Program-made: the position numbers and the translations under genes | Notes under the pieces: model-generated | Database searches by the model: none | Seen by the model: the letters and a program-made list of their open reading frames with translations, nothing else | What the model was told of the DNA's origin: nothing | Assembly (NCBI GenBank): GCA_021904315.1 | Contig: CM038919.1 | Span: forward strand, 17,601,666 to 17,665,665 | Direction: 5' to 3' | DNA: 64,000 bases | From: Sphagnum magellanicum | Taxonomy: Eukaryota > Streptophyta > Sphagnopsida > Sphagnales > Sphagnaceae | Shown here: positions 11,391 through 20,550 of the stretch, piece after piece | How the letters are laid out: every line of letters begins with the position of its first letter | Position numbering within the stretch: the stretch's first letter is position 1

Positions 11391-12660
11391 TTGGGTGGAA
11401 AAGGAGTAAGTATCCAAGTTGTATTAGCTTGTAAAGATTGAAATGCAAAATCCATTACCTTTTTCCAATGTTATGAATTTTCACCATTCAAAGCTTCCAC
11501 AAAGAAAGGGGCTCATCAATATCAACAAGAAAAACACATGAAAAATTCACATATTCTTCAACCGTTACATTTGATTTTCTTGCACTTGTTGAGGAATTCT
11601 TTCATTATACATCTTTGGTTCTTGATTTAGAACCATATGTTCAAATTTAGAATCCAACCTTGAAACCATTGTTTACCCATTAAAGTTTTTAGATTCATTA
11701 AATAAAACATCATGATTGATGATAACAAATTGACTTAAAGGGTTGTACAATTTGCACCCCTTAGTCTTTTCATAATAACCAATGAATATGCATTTGACAC
11801 CTTTGGAATCCAACTTTGTCCTTGCTTCTTTTGGCACATGAACAAATGCAACACAACTAAAAACATGCAAATGATTTATGGAAGGTTTCTATCCACATCA
11901 AACCTCTTTTGGTGTCATGTTGGAAATTACTTTCATAGGGATTTGATTTTAGATATATGTTGCAGTTGCCACTATTTTACCCATAATCTATGATCCATTT
12001 TCATATGTTACAATATATATTGCACATTTTCAACAAGTGTTTGATTCTTCTTTTCAACTACACCATTCTATTATGGCATGTATGGAGTGCTTGTTTATTT
12101 CACAATGCCATTTTTTTTTCAAAATGCATTAAAATTCTTAGAATTATATTCCCCACTTCCATCACATTTGATTACCTTGATGGTTTTTTTTAGTTTGATT
12201 TTCTACCAAAACTTTAAAAACCTTAAGATTATTAAGCACATTGAATTTAGTTTTCATGGTATAAAAAAATGTTTTTTTTAAGAAATCATCAATGAAGGTT
12301 AAAAAAGAATTTGCCCCTCCATGAGTTTTTGTTGCCATGGGATCACATACTTTTGTGTGCACAAGCTCAAAAATTTCTTTTGCACGAAAATCTTTATTCA
12401 AAGGAATTGATGTATGATGGTATTTACCATACACACATTCATCATAGAAACTCAAGTCATGATTTCCACTAATATCCATGCCTTCAACAATGTTATTCGT
12501 ATCCATGGTTGTTAAAGTTTGCATAGAGACATGTTTGAATTTCTAATGCCACAAATCACTCCTTTAAAACTTTGTGTTACATTTTGCAACCAAGGATTGA
12601 ACAACTCCAACGTTACATTTATATAACTTTCATTTTAAAATAGCTTTAACAATCACCTTG
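11391..12660 (-). pseudogene. Ty1/copia gag-pre-integrase and integrase (broken)
   Basis: Minus strand. Near 12,540-12,560 a degenerate LWH..F.H motif marks the gag-pre-integrase block. 12,162-12,524 reads CVYGKYHHTSIPLN, then VHTKVCDPM, then GGANSFLTFIDDF; the first catalytic Asp of the usual VHTDVCGPM is Lys here. 11,673-11,870 is the integrase C-terminal block (FIGYYEKTKGCKLYNP). Copia order (integrase before RT) is kept. Confidence 0.9.
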
Positions 12661-13049
12661 TTTGAACCATAAGACTTCAACCAACATTTGGTGGCTTCAA
12701 ATTCCACCTTGAAACCTTGGTATATTAATTCATTATTCAATAATAGATTATTTGCCAACTTTAGAATATACAACACATCTCTAATGCACTTGGAAATCTC
12801 ATTTGATAAGTTGAAAACAATAATGTTTTTTCCACATACATCAAATGTACTATTGTTTCCAAAATATATTTTGTGATTAAAAAAAAATTCTTCAAAGGTT
12901 GAAAAGACTTCCTTCTAAAGGGTCAAATGTTGTGAAATTCTAGAATCAACAAACCATGCATCCCCATAAATTGCATAAATAGATAAAGTAGTCATAAGAA
13001 GTTTAATTTTGCTTGTTATGGCCATTTGTGAAAAACCTTTGAGTTTGTT

Positions 13050-13098
13050 ATTCCAAATTTTCTACAAAATGGCCTTTGGTGCCACAATTGTAGCAAGT
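13050..13098 (-). pseudogene. Copia gag zinc knuckle (last Cys lost)
   Basis: Minus strand reads CYNCGTKGHFVENLE: C-x2-C-x4-H-x4-Leu, where the last position should be Cys. This is the nucleocapsid knuckle at the end of copia gag. Confidence 0.75.
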
Positions 13099-13195
13099 TT
13101 TTTTCTCCTTTTACTTTTCATTTTTGAACTTCCTAAAAACACATTTTGTCACAAGCATAAAAAAATCAAGTCTAACCAAGTTTATGAAATTTCCT

Positions 13196-14040
13196 AAACC
13201 AAAATGAGAACAAAAGCATGTCTAATATCAAATCTAGATCGTGAAAAAAAAAATGAAAACAAGAACATGAAAAGTACAAGATAAAAATTCAATAAGATTT
13301 TATTGCAAAAATGAAATAAGACCAGAACAAGGTTGTGACAAGAAACATACCCAAAACTAATGTTGAATAAATTAAAGGTAATGAGGAAATCTACCTCTAT
13401 TTATACCCCTTGGGTACCTAGTTCAAGGAAATTTCTTAAGAAAATTTCAATTTACATGTGGCCCATGTTCGCTCATGTGCACCCATGTGTGAATTATGAG
13501 TGAACTATGAGTGAACTAAAACTCAACTAAGAGTGAATTTAAACTTAACTAAAAGTGAACAAAAGTTAATTAAGAGTGGACTAACAATTAATTGGAAGTG
13601 AATTATGAGTTAACTGTAAGTGAATTAAAAGTGAATTGAAAATTAACTAGAAATGAACTAAGATTTAACTAAGAATGAACTAAAAGTCAGCTAGAAATGA
13701 ATTATGAATCAAATGGATGTGAACTAAAATTTAACTATAAGTTAATTAAAAGTGAATTGAAATTAAACTAAAAGTTAAATACAAGTTTATTACAAGTGGT
13801 GGGTGAACATTCAAATGAATGAACCCCATGGCATTGGCATCCATGACACCTTTGACATTTAATGCTTCATGTATTATACCATGGTTAAATTACATCTTTT
13901 GCTTACATCGCAATTCTTCTTGCAACAATTGTCCACATATTAATTCCATATATAATTGATCAATGCAGGTATTAAATGAAACCATAAGAATATGAAAAGA
14001 TAATGGCAAACTTCCTAAAAGTGTGAATGTCAAATTTTCA
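13196..14040. other. Probable insertion inside copia gag, with a degenerate short tandem repeat
   Basis: The gag N-terminal domain (14,111-14,458) and the zinc knuckle (13,050-13,098) are about 1 kb apart, several hundred bases more than a copia gag normally needs. The interval contains a canonical TATA-like TATAAATAGAGG on the minus strand (about 13,398-13,409) and the array at 13,486-13,790. It may be a solo LTR of another element, but no termini or duplication were found. Confidence 0.35.
13486..13790. repeat. Degenerate tandem repeat, 11-12 bp unit
   Basis: About 25 imperfect copies of a unit like AGTGAACTAAA or AGTTAACTAAA in a row. The alternation of GTGAACTA and GTTAACTA types is irregular. 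No coding meaning is seen. Confidence 0.8.
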
Positions 14041-14110
14041 TCAAAAACTTGATGATTAATGTTTGTTAACTAATATGCAATCATGTGAAGCTTGTCAATA
14101 TGAGCTTGCA

Positions 14111-14458
14111 TTAAGGTGCTTTTTTTAATTTTAAGATTATAAAGCTCTTGATGTCGTTACAATTTGTTGCCAACATGTTTTCTTTCAAATGTTGCACAAA
14201 TTCCAATGCATCTTTTGTAATTTTCACACTTGTTACATGATGCAACAAAGAATCAATAACATTTAAAAGAATTGTTCCATGAGCCAATTTGTTTTTTTTC
14301 ATGAACAAACAATGTTTAAGAATGCTTCCTTCAAGAACAATATCTCTAAATTCAACTTCTAGTGGTAATAATTTTCTTGGGGTAATATCCCACAAATCTT
14401 TCTCATGCAAGAGAAATTCCATCTTCATCTTCCATGCATGAAAATTATTGCCATTCAA
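14111..14458 (-). pseudogene. Ty1/copia gag N-terminal domain
   Basis: 115-codon open stretch: NGNNFHAWKMKMEFLLHEKDLW (the N.F..WK..M...L....LW signature of copia gag, UBN2-like), then LLNVIDSLLHHVTSVKITKDA and EFVQHLKENML. It lies 186 bp from the primer-binding site, in the right place for the start of gag. The frame ends early, followed by the suspected insertion. Confidence 0.85.
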
Positions 14459-14643
14459 GTTCTCATGCTTTGAGCATCAAAAGTGGACACCATGATTGTG
14501 AGTAGAACAATGTAAAAAGAAAACATCCAGAGTTTTGAAACTTTCAACAAAATGCTAGAAAAACAAAAACACACATAATGTTTCAAAACTTTCAAAAAAT
14601 GTAGAAAACAACTTCAATATCTCCTTCCATCAAAAGCAACCAT

Positions 14644-14655
14644 GCTCTGATACCA
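14644..14655 (-). other. Copia primer-binding site (initiator tRNA-Met)
   Basis: Minus strand reads TGGTATCAGAGC exactly, directly abutting the LTR end at 14,656. This is the standard plant copia primer site. Confidence 0.9.
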
Positions 14656-15200
14656 TGTTGGAATTTGACAACAAATCGATGAGAAAATAAAGATGATAAA
14701 AACATTGATTTTAGCACAAGCTCTCCACCCAACCTTGCGATCACACAAACGTTGTTACAAACTTGTGATCCACCTTCAAGTTCTGGCCTAGTCACCCATG
14801 TAGATGTTATCTACTCTAGAAGTGCATACATAATCACATGCACAAGGCCATCATCTTAAGCATTGACATATTTCCCATTAAACTTAACTAAAGATATTTA
14901 AGTAAACTTACTTAACATATCTAATAGTCCCAAAAGCATGTGCATGTAACTCAAATATCTCAAATAGCTATAACTTGGTAAAATTAATTTGGTAGGAAGC
15001 TAATATTCAACAAATACCATGGTGATTTATTTTTTTCACTTCCAATTTTGTGATATGAAGTTTTTTGCAATTTTTTCCAAAAAATAGCAAAATTAGTGGA
15101 ATCTACAAGATAAAAGAAGAATTTACCAAATTAAAAAAAAAAATTCAAAATTTGTCCAAAAAAAAACATTGCATGGCACAAAATTAATATGCACAATGCA
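14656..15200 (-). repeat. Start of the copia 5' LTR (outer end not defined)
   Basis: Begins TGTTGGAATTTGACA on the plus strand, the terminal CA of the LTR on the element strand, right next to the primer-binding site. The matching 3' LTR is outside the window, so the far edge given here is only a guess. From here to 15,608 no gene is seen. Confidence 0.5.
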
Positions 15201-15608
15201 AATGCTGACATTAGTACTAGAATTATGCTGCTGCAATACCTAGGTTGGTTAGGCACTAATTAATTAGTTTTTGGAATTGCCAAAATTTCTGGAAAAGTAT
15301 GTGCTTACCATGTGGAAAATATGAATGAAGCTCTCAAAGCACAATAGCTTCATTACTTAGTATGCCAAACTAGTACTAGGCTGGTTCAGCTGCAAGGTGC
15401 CTAATAATTAATTATTCTTTGCTAGAATTGCTTAGAGTAATTGTTTGAATAATTATTAATAATCGTTGGCTAGAACAAATAGTAATAGTTTACAATTTGA
15501 GTTACTCAATACATTTCTTTGAATGAGGGCAATGGAATTGCTGGATTAGGTGATCTGAATTTGTTTTCCTAATTGTCTTGAGTGATCAACCAGTTCAATG
15601 TGTAATAG

Positions 15609-15996
15609 TGGTCACAGTGAACCAGCACCCACCAGCACACCATCCATTGGATGCCCATTGTTACTCAGTCCTGAATGAACCTCAACCGAGTTAATACTTG
15701 GTTTCACCTTGGTAAACAATTCTGTAAGAAATAGGTCTCATATATAGGTAGATAGGTACAAAAGTAGGTAACTATCAAATAAGTAGATGGTTTATACATA
15801 GGTAAGGGCTGTTTTTACTACCTACCTACTAACAACCTGCTTGTGGGTTGTTAGGAGGTAGGTAGAAAAAAGCACAGCAACTGAGGTAACGACCATGGTT
15901 AGCTAGGGAACTGGTAACCCAACAGAAAACTGTTTCCTGACCCTTTACCATTCATCCTTCATGGTGCACTGGTGGGTGTTTCACTGTGACCATAGC
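15609..15996. mobile_element. MITE with 8-bp target duplication (hAT-like)
   Basis: 388 bp bounded by a perfect direct repeat TGTAATAG (15,601-15,608 and 15,997-16,004). The ends are inverted repeats of about 35 bp: left GGTCACAGTGAACCAGCACC, right reading inward GGTCACAGTGAAACACCCAC. An 8-bp duplication is the hAT hallmark. Its centre holds GGTA-type repeats and an imperfect palindrome (about 15,815-15,873; TACCTACCTACTAACAACC against GGTTGTTAGGAGGTAGGTA). No coding capacity. Confidence 0.85.
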
Positions 15997-16004
15997 TGTA
16001 ATAG

Positions 16005-17246
16005 CTCCCTATTTACAGACAGGGTTCTAGCACATTGCTTGTGGGCTTTGTTTTCTTTGAAATTTGATGGTGCCAGAAGCAAAATCAAATTGAGGATGAT
16101 GTGCATTTTGTTCGAGGTTGCCTAGAATGATGCCTGAAAATTGGAGGTTTCATTCGTTCCGAGCTTTTCTTCAGGTAAACAAAAGAATCCATGTAAATTA
16201 TTGATCAAAGAGTTTAATCAAAGTATTGTAGGTCCATTCAGGATATTGTGACGAAACATTGGATGAACCCATGTTTTTTTCTTGGTTGTTTGTGCATATG
16301 TGTAGTTTGTTTGCTTCATATAGTCCCAATGGTTGCCCTCTTTCTTTCCTGTCCTAGAAACGTGCAATCTGTTTTGAACCCATGAATCAGAGATACCTAC
16401 CATGTTTGTAATGTGTCATTGGATACATGAATTCCCACACAGCTCAAATGGAGTCAGATGCAGGAAAACATGAAGGCACTGTTTCCAAGAATGGAAGATG
16501 TGAAACCACAATTTTCATGCTTTGGATGTTGTTGAATTTATTCATTACTTTTTGTGTGCAGCATCTCCAGACCATCAAATTGGCATCACCCCAACAATCT
16601 CTGTTGAAAGAGCTGTTTTTCTAGTTGCCACAAGAATTTCCAGAGATCCAACTGTTTGTAAGAAGTTTTAGGCCAAGGAGGTCAGACCTGTAGGAGTTAC
16701 TAAGCAAGGCCATAGTGTCCTGCCACTCCTTTGCCAGAGGTGGGATAAAGCTTTAAAAGATTATCTGAACAGATCCCTGGATTTGGCATAGCAGATCATC
16801 CAACACAAAACAGAGTCATGCTAAATACCCAATCTCCCACCTTCTCTTAAGACAGAAATGCTTGATGCAAGAACTAAAACAATGCTACATCAAAATATAT
16901 TTGACATTTGGCTGCTTATCCAGCAGAGCTTGAGAACCATCAAACCGATCTTCAATCTCTTTGAAAAGCTTATGATGAACCATGACAACTACACATTTGT
17001 TCTGGAAGAGGAATGCTGATCAGACTTATGACTTCATGAATCTCACATTCTCGTCACTCCCTCTTAACAAAACCTTATTCAAACTGCAGGTTCACACAGA
17101 TGACCTGATATAACATATGCACAGGTGCCTCTCCAGCAGCAGAAAAGCCTTCTAGACCCTTGAAGATGAGGTTAAAACCACTGAAACTTAGTCATGGTGG
17201 GAAAGAGTACCACACAAGAATACCCAACAGAAAAATTGCAGGAGGA
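16005..17246. other. Intergenic stretch downstream of NDUFS5, no gene recognised
   Basis: Moderately GC-balanced sequence with only short ORFs. A 34-codon open run at about 16,570-16,671 (plus, ending TVCKKF) has no recognised domain. It may hold the 3' UTR of NDUFS5 near 17,100-17,246. Confidence 0.4.
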
Positions 17247-19022
17247 TCAGTGGTTTCCATGGGCATCATCTTTCTTCTTTTCACCAAAGTACTGCCGCTC
17301 TCTTTCCTTGTTGATTGCATTCATTCTTGAATACTGCAAATATTGGCACAATGTACACAGCTGCATCAGAAACTGACATTCTCACAGTCTCCATATTGTA
17401 GGAAGCATGATCATGAATGAGCTCATCTTCAGCATCTAAAGAGTCACACTGAAATTATGAAATCCACATAAGTATTGAGAGAACCCACGATACTCACACT
17501 TTTGAGGTCAACCGGAAGAGAAATGGTGAATTGGATGGATATCAATGTCAATAAGTTTACACGTCAAACAATAAGAGCCCATACTGGGGTCCGGCAATCT
17601 GCAGAGGGATGAGAAGAATAGAAAGAAACTGAAGAGAAAACAGCAACTAAATAGAGCAGAATAGAATACAACAGTGGTGTGTACAATAATGACTGTCTCT
17701 TACATTTCCTTGACCTCTGACTTAATTCCCAGCACTGGCTATTGAGTTCTCTAACAAATCCAGAAGACAGCCATGATGCAAACCAGTACAAAACACCAAG
17801 GTGATGAAAACTCAAAAGGCAAAAACCCAACAAGAATGGGAGGCAGCATAGAGATGGAGGGGAGCAGAAAAAAAGAGCAACAGGAAATAGAATAGAAGTT
17901 GAAATTATCAGCTCAGATGACTTTGAGAGCAAAAGCTGAAACTCCAGACACAAATCTCTTCTTCATATGAAGTTTACTTCAATAGAAGGTTTAAAGACCA
18001 AAACCCTAACTCTTCAAAGGAACCCAAACCTAGCAAGTTATGGTCATATCAAAGTCACCAGGCAGCATAAAATTCTTCTTGTAATGAAGTTTACTTCAAT
18101 AGAAGCTTCAAAGAGAAAAACCCTAACTCTTCAAAGGAACCCACATCTAGCAAGTTATGGTCACATTGAAGTCACCCGGTGGCATAAAATTCTTCTTGTA
18201 ATTAAGTACTTCAATAGAAGCTTCAAAGATCAAAACCCTAACTCTTCAAAGGAACAGAATCCTAGCAAGGTATGGTTGGCAAGTCAGCTGGTGGCAAAAA
18301 ATTCTTCTTGTTATGAAGTTTACTTCCTCAGAAGCTTCAAAGAATAAAACACTAAATCTTCAAAGAAACCCAAACCTAGCGAGTTATGGTCATATCAAAC
18401 CCATCGGGCAGCAAAAAATAAGAAGAAGAAGAATTTGAAATGAAGCACATCATCAATAGCATATGGAAACACCACAATGCCTGACAATGCAACTATCTCC
18501 TCAGCATACATACTTCTTACATATCTTCTTTGAGATTGCAGAGAAAAAAATTCCACAAACGAAGTTTGCAGAGGAAAAACATCACAAAAGATACTTTGAA
18601 GGTAAAAAGCATTGTGAAGTTTGTTCAGATCTAAACACATTTGCGTTTCTTCTTCGGCTTCTTAGCTTGAGACTCGAGAACTTGTCTATAACCATGTGTC
18701 ATTCACTCAGCTTGGAATACTACGAGATCGGCAGCAGCTCCAGGAGCATTGTAATCCAACTTTCAGCAGACTTTATGAAATCATCACAACATGAAGAAGC
18801 TCATAGGGTCTTGGATATAGTTAGTGCCTGAAAACCAGAGTGTGTGTATGAGAGAGAGAGAGAGAGAGGAACCTCTTTGCGATGGTGGAGACATTCAAAG
18901 TAGTCGTCGCGGAGGGCAGTACACTCGGCAGGCATGACGCAATGCGTCATGCAGTCACTGAAATCCATCCAAACATCATAGCAACGTCCCTTCTTGCCGT
19001 TGATTCCAAACCCTGATGCCAT
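17247..19022 (-). CDS. NDUFS5: NADH dehydrogenase iron-sulfur protein 5 (complex I 15 kDa subunit), two exons
   Basis: Accessory subunit of mitochondrial respiratory complex I, in the intermembrane space. Exon 1 is 18,873-19,022 (50 codons, MASGFGINGKKGRC start), exon 2 is 17,247-17,333 (28 codons and TGA, YSRMNAINKERERQ...GNH). The intron (17,334-18,872, 1,539 bp) has GT (GAG|GTTCC) and AG (TTTGCAG|TAT) ends and is in phase 0. The 78-residue product carries the twin CX9C motif, Cys14/Cys24 and Cys34/Cys44, the signal for oxidative import through Mia40, and no cleavable presequence. Length is near the roughly 80 residues of plant homologues. The start is the first Met of the conserved MASG block; an in-frame upstream ATG at 19,133 would add 37 unrelated residues and is not preferred. 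The gene is head-to-head with UFC1. Splice sites and frame are intact, so it is probably functional. Confidence 0.92.
17564..17953 (-). other. Open reading frame inside the NDUFS5 intron, not believed to be a gene
   Basis: 129 codons on the minus strand, the same strand as NDUFS5, rich in Leu, Ser and Phe. No motif was recognised, and it lies wholly inside the intron. It is probably chance openness in pyrimidine-rich intron sequence. Confidence 0.3.
17950..18419. repeat. Four-copy minisatellite, about 116 bp unit, in the NDUFS5 intron
   Basis: The anchor ATGAAGTTTACTTC recurs at 17,967, 18,084, about 18,200 and 18,313, giving spacings of 117, 116 and 113 bp. Each unit contains a CTTCAAAG block, a telobox-like AAACCCTAACT (altered to AACACTAAAT in the last copy) and AGCAAGTTATGG. 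The 126-codon plus-strand ORF here (17,967-18,347) exists because the first period is a multiple of three, and is not a gene. Confidence 0.9.
18850..18869. repeat. GA microsatellite next to the NDUFS5 splice donor
   Basis: (AG)n run of about ten units, ending 3 bp from the intron 1 donor. On the gene strand it is a CT-rich tract at the 5' end of the intron. Confidence 0.85.
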
Positions 19023-19418
19023 CGCCACAAAGCTCGATCTGTACAACGACAAACAAACACACAATAATCCTCTACACACGTCAGTCTTCTTCCCCTTCTC
19101 GATCTCTCTTTTCTGTGTGTGTGTCTCTGTCACCTGGTCTTCCGATCTTCTTCAGGTTTGGATCCCGCCAGGTTCGACAATCTAGGTTTGGAGTTCGAGC
19201 AAAACGCGTGCAATTTGCTCCAGCATTTTCCATTCCGAGAACTGTCGATCTGCTGCCTCGCAGAAGACGAGACGAGACGAGAGAGACAGATTGCGCATTT
19301 GCCGCAGTTAGAAAGATCAGGAGGAGAAGAAGATACGAAGAACAAGAAGAAGTCTTGGAGGTTGAGTCACAAGCAGAAGAACGAGAACAAGAACACAAAG
19401 GAGGAGGAGGGCGGATTG
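19023..19418. promoter_or_regulatory. Shared divergent promoter and 5' leaders of NDUFS5 and UFC1
   Basis: Only 396 bp separate the two start codons, which face away from each other, so both promoters and both 5' UTRs must fit here. It holds TGTGTGTGTCT and CT-rich stretches and is much richer in CG dinucleotides than the flanks. No clear TATA box is seen, as is common for housekeeping plant genes. The UFC1 frame is open upstream to 19,119. Confidence 0.7.
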
Positions 19419-19952
19419 ATGGAGGGATGGGACGTGAACACGAAATCCACAGTAGCGAAGATACCGTTGCTGACGACAAGAGCGGGGCCGCGAGATGGAG
19501 AAGCATGGACGCAGAGGAGGAAGGAGGAGTTCATGGCGCTGATCAAGTACATGGAGATGAACAAAGCCAAAGACAGCGACTGGTTCCGCATTGCGCCGAA
19601 CGCCGACGGCACCAAGTGGAGAGGCAAGTGCTGGTACGTTCACAATCTGCTGCGATACGAGTTCGATCTGCAGTTCGACATCCCTGTCACGTATCCGGCC
19701 ACGGCACCGGAGCTCGAGCTTCCGGAGCTTGACGGCAAGACTGCCAAGATGTACAGAGGTGGGAAGATATGTCTCACCATTCATTTCAAGCCTCTGTGGG
19801 CCAAGAATTGTCCCAGATTTGGCATCGCGCATGCCTTGTGCTTGGGACTAGGACCTTGGCTCGCTGCAGAAGTGCCGCATCTTATCGACACAGGTGTGAT
19901 CCAACATAAGGAGAAGCAGCAGCAGCAATCTCAAGCTTCTTCACAAGCTTGA
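19419..19952 (+). CDS. UFC1: UFM1-conjugating enzyme (E2 of ufmylation), single exon
   Basis: Accepts UFM1 from the E1 enzyme UBA5 as a thioester and passes it, with the UFL1 ligase complex, to targets such as ribosomal protein RPL26 at the ER. The 177-residue product matches UFC1 end to end: AGPRDGEAW (residues 22-30), [18 protein letters not shown] (55-72), the TAK motif in [10 protein letters not shown] (106-115), catalytic Cys118 in [21 protein letters not shown], and [15 protein letters not shown]. The animal enzyme has Asp after CLT where this one has Ile. The tail [15 protein letters not shown] is a Gln/Ser-rich extension past the usual end. The start is chosen because family similarity begins at [10 protein letters not shown]. 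No introns interrupt the frame. Divergent neighbour of NDUFS5. Intact and probably expressed; a processed copy is less likely given the shared promoter. Confidence 0.95.
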   Translation: MEGWDVNTKSTVAKIPLLTTRAGPRDGEAWTQRRKEEFMALIKYMEMNKAKDSDWFRIAPNADGTKWRGKCWYVHNLLRYEFDLQFDIPVTYPATAPELELPELDGKTAKMYRGGKICLTIHFKPLWAKNCPRFGIAHALCLGLGPWLAAEVPHLIDTGVIQHKEKQQQQSQASSQA

Positions 19953-20282
19953 AAAGTCTGACCCACAGGAAGAAATCTTCTTCCAGGAAGAGCTTTTGTA
20001 TTCTTGCATATATTCTTACTACTCTTTTTTTTGCATTTTTCTCAATCGTCTTCTTCTTCTTCTGCGCTTCAATTGAAGTTGTTGTTGTGCTCGAGGATCT
20101 GCTGAGTATGCAATCCTTGCTCATTCATACCTGGCTCCAGATCTCATGGATTCATCAGGAGAACTTCAAGTGTTCCCAAGGACAATTTTGTACTCAATTT
20201 TTTTGAGAATCATGAGTAGATTACAGCTGCAAATCTCGATCTCTGTCCTTCCAGTAATCAATTTTATTGCTTTTGCGATTGG
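19953..20282 (+). other. Probable UFC1 3' UTR
   Basis: T-rich sequence following the TGA stop, with no coding signal. A TATTCTTGCATATATTC stretch and later TTTTATTG near 20,262-20,269 could serve poly(A) formation; the site was not determined. Confidence 0.4.
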
Positions 20283-20550
20283 CTTGTTTGTTTGTGCACA
20301 CATTTGATCCATCCACTCCCATTGTTGCAGCTGTTTTCAGTTTGTTCATGTGTTTTGTTAAGTTTGTGCACTTTTGATCCATCCACACCATTGTTGCACA
20401 TGTTTTGTTTGTGTACTTTGATCTGTTTTTTTTTGTTCACATATTTGTTGGTGCATTTTGATCAAGCCACACCATTGTTGCAGCTGTTTTTGGTTTGTTT
20501 GTGTGTTTTGTTTTTCTCACAGTTTTGATCCATCCACACATATTTGTTTC
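20283..20550. repeat. Degenerate tandem repeat downstream of UFC1, about 65-88 bp unit
   Basis: Four copies of TTTGATCCATCCACACCATTG followed by a TTTGTTTGTGTGTTTTG-type stretch, anchored at about 20,303, 20,370, 20,457 and 20,523. The ORF at 20,292-20,528 is a by-product of this repeat. Confidence 0.8.

Noticed and set aside
17967..18347. 126-codon plus-strand ORF with repeated MKFTSIE blocks
   Set aside because: It is the in-frame reading of the 117-bp minisatellite in the NDUFS5 intron, and the frame degrades in the third copy.
18395..18831. ORFs on both strands near NDUFS5 exon 1, and a Lys-rich reading ending KKPKKKRKCV on the minus strand near 18,630-18,690
   Set aside because: No splice pattern joins them to NDUFS5 better than the exon at 17,247-17,333, which matches the family.
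19016..19732. Long ORFs in other frames over UFC1, including 19,317-19,832 minus
   Set aside because: They are shadows of the GC-rich UFC1 coding sequence and have no domain; the UFC1 frame explains the region.
19419..19952. UFC1 as an intronless processed copy
   Set aside because: No poly-A tail or target duplication is seen, the frame is perfect, and it shares a promoter with NDUFS5.
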